A stretch of 8,063 nt of DNA from the NCBI GenBank assembly GCA_023426435.1, contig JAFAAS010000041.1:1-8063 (forward strand). The letters are read 5' to 3'. This document shows, piece by piece, positions 6,557 through 8,063 of this stretch. Positions within the stretch are counted from its first letter, which is position 1; each line of letters opens with the position of its first letter. The position numbers were made by a program, and so were the translations under genes. The notes below the pieces were generated by a model, which was not told where the DNA came from, ran no database searches, and worked only from the letters and a program-made list of their open reading frames with translations. The DNA comes from Verrucomicrobiota bacterium (GTDB lineage: Bacteria > Verrucomicrobiota > Verrucomicrobiia > Opitutales > Opitutaceae).

Positions 6557-7251
6557 GAATTCTCATCGTCGAAGACGAACCGTTGCTCGCCCAGCGTCTC
6601 GAGCGTTTCTGCCGCGAAATCCTCGCCGACAAAATCGCCTCCATTCGCATCGCATCGTTCTTCTCCGAAGCCAGCGCGCGCCTCGACGAATCCCCCATCG
6701 ATCTGCTGCTGCTCGATCTCAATCTCCACGGTCGCGACGGCATGCAGCTCCTCGCCTCCTCCGTCGCCGGTTCGTTCCACACGATCATCGTCTCCGCCAA
6801 CATCGACCAGGCCCTCCGCGCCTTCGAATACGGCGTCCTCGATTTCGTCCCAAAACCTTTCTCCCGCGAACGCCTCGCCCACGCCTTGCAACGCGCCACC
6901 GAACGCGACGCCCGCGCCGTCTCCGCCGCCAAATACGTCGCCGTCCGCAAACACGGACGCGTCGAGCTGGTTCCCATCGATCGCATCCTCTACGTCGAGG
7001 GCGCCGGCGCTTACGCCGAGCTCGTCCTCGACGACGGCCGTCGCGAGCTCCACGACAAAACCCTCGAAAAACTTCACGCCATCCTTCCGCCCGTTTTCGA
7101 ACGCATCCACAAAAGCTATCTCGTCCGCCTCGACGCCGTAAAAGCGCTCCACGCCCAGGAGGGCAGCCACTACGAAGCCGAACTCCACCACGGCCTTCGC
7201 CTCCCCGTCGGTCGCACACGCTACAAGGAGCTCCGCGAAAAGCTCGGCTAA
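6553..7251 (+). CDS. LytTR-family response regulator
   Basis: 232 residues. The ATG at 6553 overlaps the kinase stop as ATGA, a sign of translational coupling, and begins exactly at the receiver domain. Receiver, about 1-118: acidic pocket Glu7-Asp8 (MRILIVEDEP), phosphoacceptor Asp55 in LLLLDLNLHGRDG, Ser81 in the usual Thr/Ser position (IIVSAN), and Lys101 in FVPKPFS. LytTR DNA-binding domain, about 128-232: VAVRKHGRVELVPIDRILYVEG, FERIHKSYLVRLDAVK and LRLPVGRTRYKEL, all family hallmarks. Once phosphorylated by the upstream kinase it should act as a transcription factor in the cytoplasm. Its targets cannot be read here; LytTR sites are typically paired direct repeats. A more upstream in-frame start at 6487 would add 22 arginine-rich residues and is unlikely. 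Confidence 0.95.
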   Translation: MRILIVEDEPLLAQRLERFCREILADKIASIRIASFFSEASARLDESPIDLLLLDLNLHGRDGMQLLASSVAGSFHTIIVSANIDQALRAFEYGVLDFVPKPFSRERLAHALQRATERDARAVSAAKYVAVRKHGRVELVPIDRILYVEGAGAYAELVLDDGRRELHDKTLEKLHAILPPVFERIHKSYLVRLDAVKALHAQEGSHYEAELHHGLRLPVGRTRYKELREKLG

Positions 7252-7311
7252 ACCCCGCTCGCGTCTCCCTGCTTGCCTCGCCGCCCCGAGCTCCCGTTCA
7301 CTCTTCGTCCA

Positions 7312-7914
7312 GTGAAACAAAGCATCGTCACCCTCGACATGGAGGGCGTCCTCACCCCCGAAATCTGGATCGCCGTCGCCGAACGCACCGGCATCCCCGA
7401 GCTGCGCCGCACGACGCGTGACGAACCCGACTACGACAAGCTGATGCGCTACCGCATCGAGATCCTCGATCGCCACGGCATCACGCTTTCCAAAATCCAG
7501 GAGGTCATCGGCACGCTCTCCCCGCTCCCCGGCGCCGTCGATTTCCTCAACGCCCTCCGCGGCCGCGTCCAGTTCATCATCCTTTCCGACACGTTCGAAC
7601 AATTCGCCCTCCCGCTCATCCGCCAGCTCGGCTGGCCCACGCTTTTCTGCCACCGGCTCATCGTCGAAAACGACCGCATCACCGGCTACCAGCTCCGCCT
7701 CGCCGACCAAAAACGCCACGCCGTCGAAGCCTTCCAACGCCTCAACTTCAACGTCATCGCCGCCGGCGACTCCTTTAACGACACCGCGATGCTCTGCCAG
7801 GCCGACACCGGCATCCTGATCCACGCTCCCGAAAACGTGATCGCCCAGTTCCCGCAGCTCCCGTCCGTCCACACCCACGACGAGCTCCTAAAACTCATCA
7901 GCGACCGCCTTTAA
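7312..7914 (+). CDS. thrH: HAD-family phosphoserine phosphatase/homoserine phosphotransferase, ThrH type
   Basis: 200 residues from a GTG start at 7312, chosen because it places the nucleophile at the usual distance from the N-terminus (VKQSIVTLDMEGVLTPEIW) as in Pseudomonas ThrH. HAD motifs: Asp9 and Glu11 in LDMEGV (ThrH proteins have D-x-E in place of D-x-D), Ser92 in ILSDTF, Lys134 in ADQKRH, and GDSFND (152-157) binding magnesium. Family-specific stretches include TTRDEPDYDKLM, ILDRHGITLSKIQEVI and ILIHAPENVIAQFPQ. ThrH dephosphorylates phosphoserine and can transfer the phosphate to homoserine, linking serine and threonine synthesis in the cytoplasm. It lies 60 bases after the response regulator with no terminator between, so read-through is possible, but no functional link is evident. 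A TTG at 7273 would add 13 unrelated residues. Confidence 0.93.
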   Translation: MKQSIVTLDMEGVLTPEIWIAVAERTGIPELRRTTRDEPDYDKLMRYRIEILDRHGITLSKIQEVIGTLSPLPGAVDFLNALRGRVQFIILSDTFEQFALPLIRQLGWPTLFCHRLIVENDRITGYQLRLADQKRHAVEAFQRLNFNVIAAGDSFNDTAMLCQADTGILIHAPENVIAQFPQLPSVHTHDELLKLISDRL

Positions 7915-7925
7915 GCCAAAGCTGC

Positions 7926-7951
7926 AAGCCCGCCACCCCGGCGGGCTTTTT
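7926..7951 (+). terminator. Strong intrinsic terminator after thrH
   Basis: AAGCCCGCC (7926-7934) pairs perfectly over nine bases with GGCGGGCTT (7940-7948) around the loop ACCCC, and the stem runs into five T residues (7947-7951). It begins 11 bases after the thrH stop and closes the kinase-regulator-thrH transcript. Confidence 0.9.
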
Positions 7952-7987
7952 GTCGCCCGAGTCGCACCGTCATCTCCGCCTGAGCAC

Positions 7988-8019
7988 TTGCCAACCCGCA
8001 GGACCCTCCCAACGTTGGC
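7988..8019. repeat. Palindrome and half-site before a possible downstream gene
   Basis: CCAACGTTGG (8009-8018) is a perfect 10-base palindrome. GCCAAC at 7990-7995 is also the inverted copy of GTTGGC at 8014-8019. The site lies 7 bases before the candidate ATG at 8026, so it could be an operator or a leader hairpin for that gene. It is too short to exclude chance. Confidence 0.3.
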
Positions 8020-8025
8020 CGTCCT

Positions 8026-8063
8026 ATGCATTTCGACAACCTTCAGCCCGGACTCTCCGCCCC
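8026..8063 (+). CDS. Possible start of another gene (cut by the window edge)
   Basis: The ATG at 8026 opens a frame reading MHFDNLQPGLSA to the end of the window, after a terminator and a 74-base gap. The 'F.NLQPG.S' pattern recalls the N-terminus of several small enzyme families such as MaoC-like dehydratases, but twelve codons are not enough to identify it. No Shine-Dalgarno sequence is visible, which is also true of the other genes here. Confidence 0.35.
   Translation, partial: MHFDNLQPGLSA

Noticed and set aside
7273..7311. TTG start extending ThrH by 13 residues
   Set aside because: The added residues (MPRRPELPFTLRP) do not resemble the family, and the GTG at 7312 gives the usual N-terminus. 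The later ATG at 7339 would delete the nucleophile aspartate.
4973..7878. Long minus-strand open frames (470 and 487 codons) opposite the kinase, regulator and thrH
   Set aside because: They span several plus-strand genes with clear catalytic motifs, and their translations are E/D/G/A-rich shadows without recognisable domains.

Overview
The window looks like chromosomal DNA from a Verrucomicrobiota bacterium of the Opitutaceae type. This placement is inferred from protein style and composition: GC-rich coding DNA, TonB-dependent receptors carrying an 'LSPFTVSG' box straight after the signal peptide, and starts without clear Shine-Dalgarno sequences. No rRNA marker is present, so it is a judgement and not a proof. 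No CRISPR array, transposase, integrase, rRNA or tRNA gene was seen. Most of the content is ordinary housekeeping and signalling; I did not find a convincing undescribed system.

Left part (1-2690): the last 41 codons of one TonB-dependent outer-membrane receptor, a 170-base spacer, then a complete 769-residue TonB-dependent receptor. The C-termini of the two receptors align without gaps (22 of 41 residues identical by my count), so they are tandem paralogues. Each is followed by an almost identical 8-bp-stem, 4-nt-loop hairpin with one compensated base pair. The spacer also holds a 7-nt triple repeat and five runs of C separated by single bases, which is a G-quadruplex motif on the minus strand. 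A normal intrinsic terminator follows the second receptor.

Middle part (2690-4593), minus strand: asparaginyl-tRNA synthetase (asnS), preceded by a small exported BamE-like protein, probably as a two-gene unit. The asnS stop codon is embedded in a tandem CTTTC(A/C) hexamer tract that is part of a 99-base stretch with no G.

Right part (4594-7951), plus strand: a divergently transcribed two-component pair. A LytS-type histidine kinase with a periplasmic jelly-roll-like domain and seven membrane segments overlaps by ATGA with a LytTR-type response regulator. Then comes a ThrH-type HAD phosphatase (phosphoserine phosphatase/homoserine phosphotransferase) that ends at a strong intrinsic terminator. 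The last 38 bases may be the start of another gene.

The plus strand is C-rich over G through genes in both orientations. This suggests a replication-strand skew and gives asnS a G-ending codon style unlike its neighbours.
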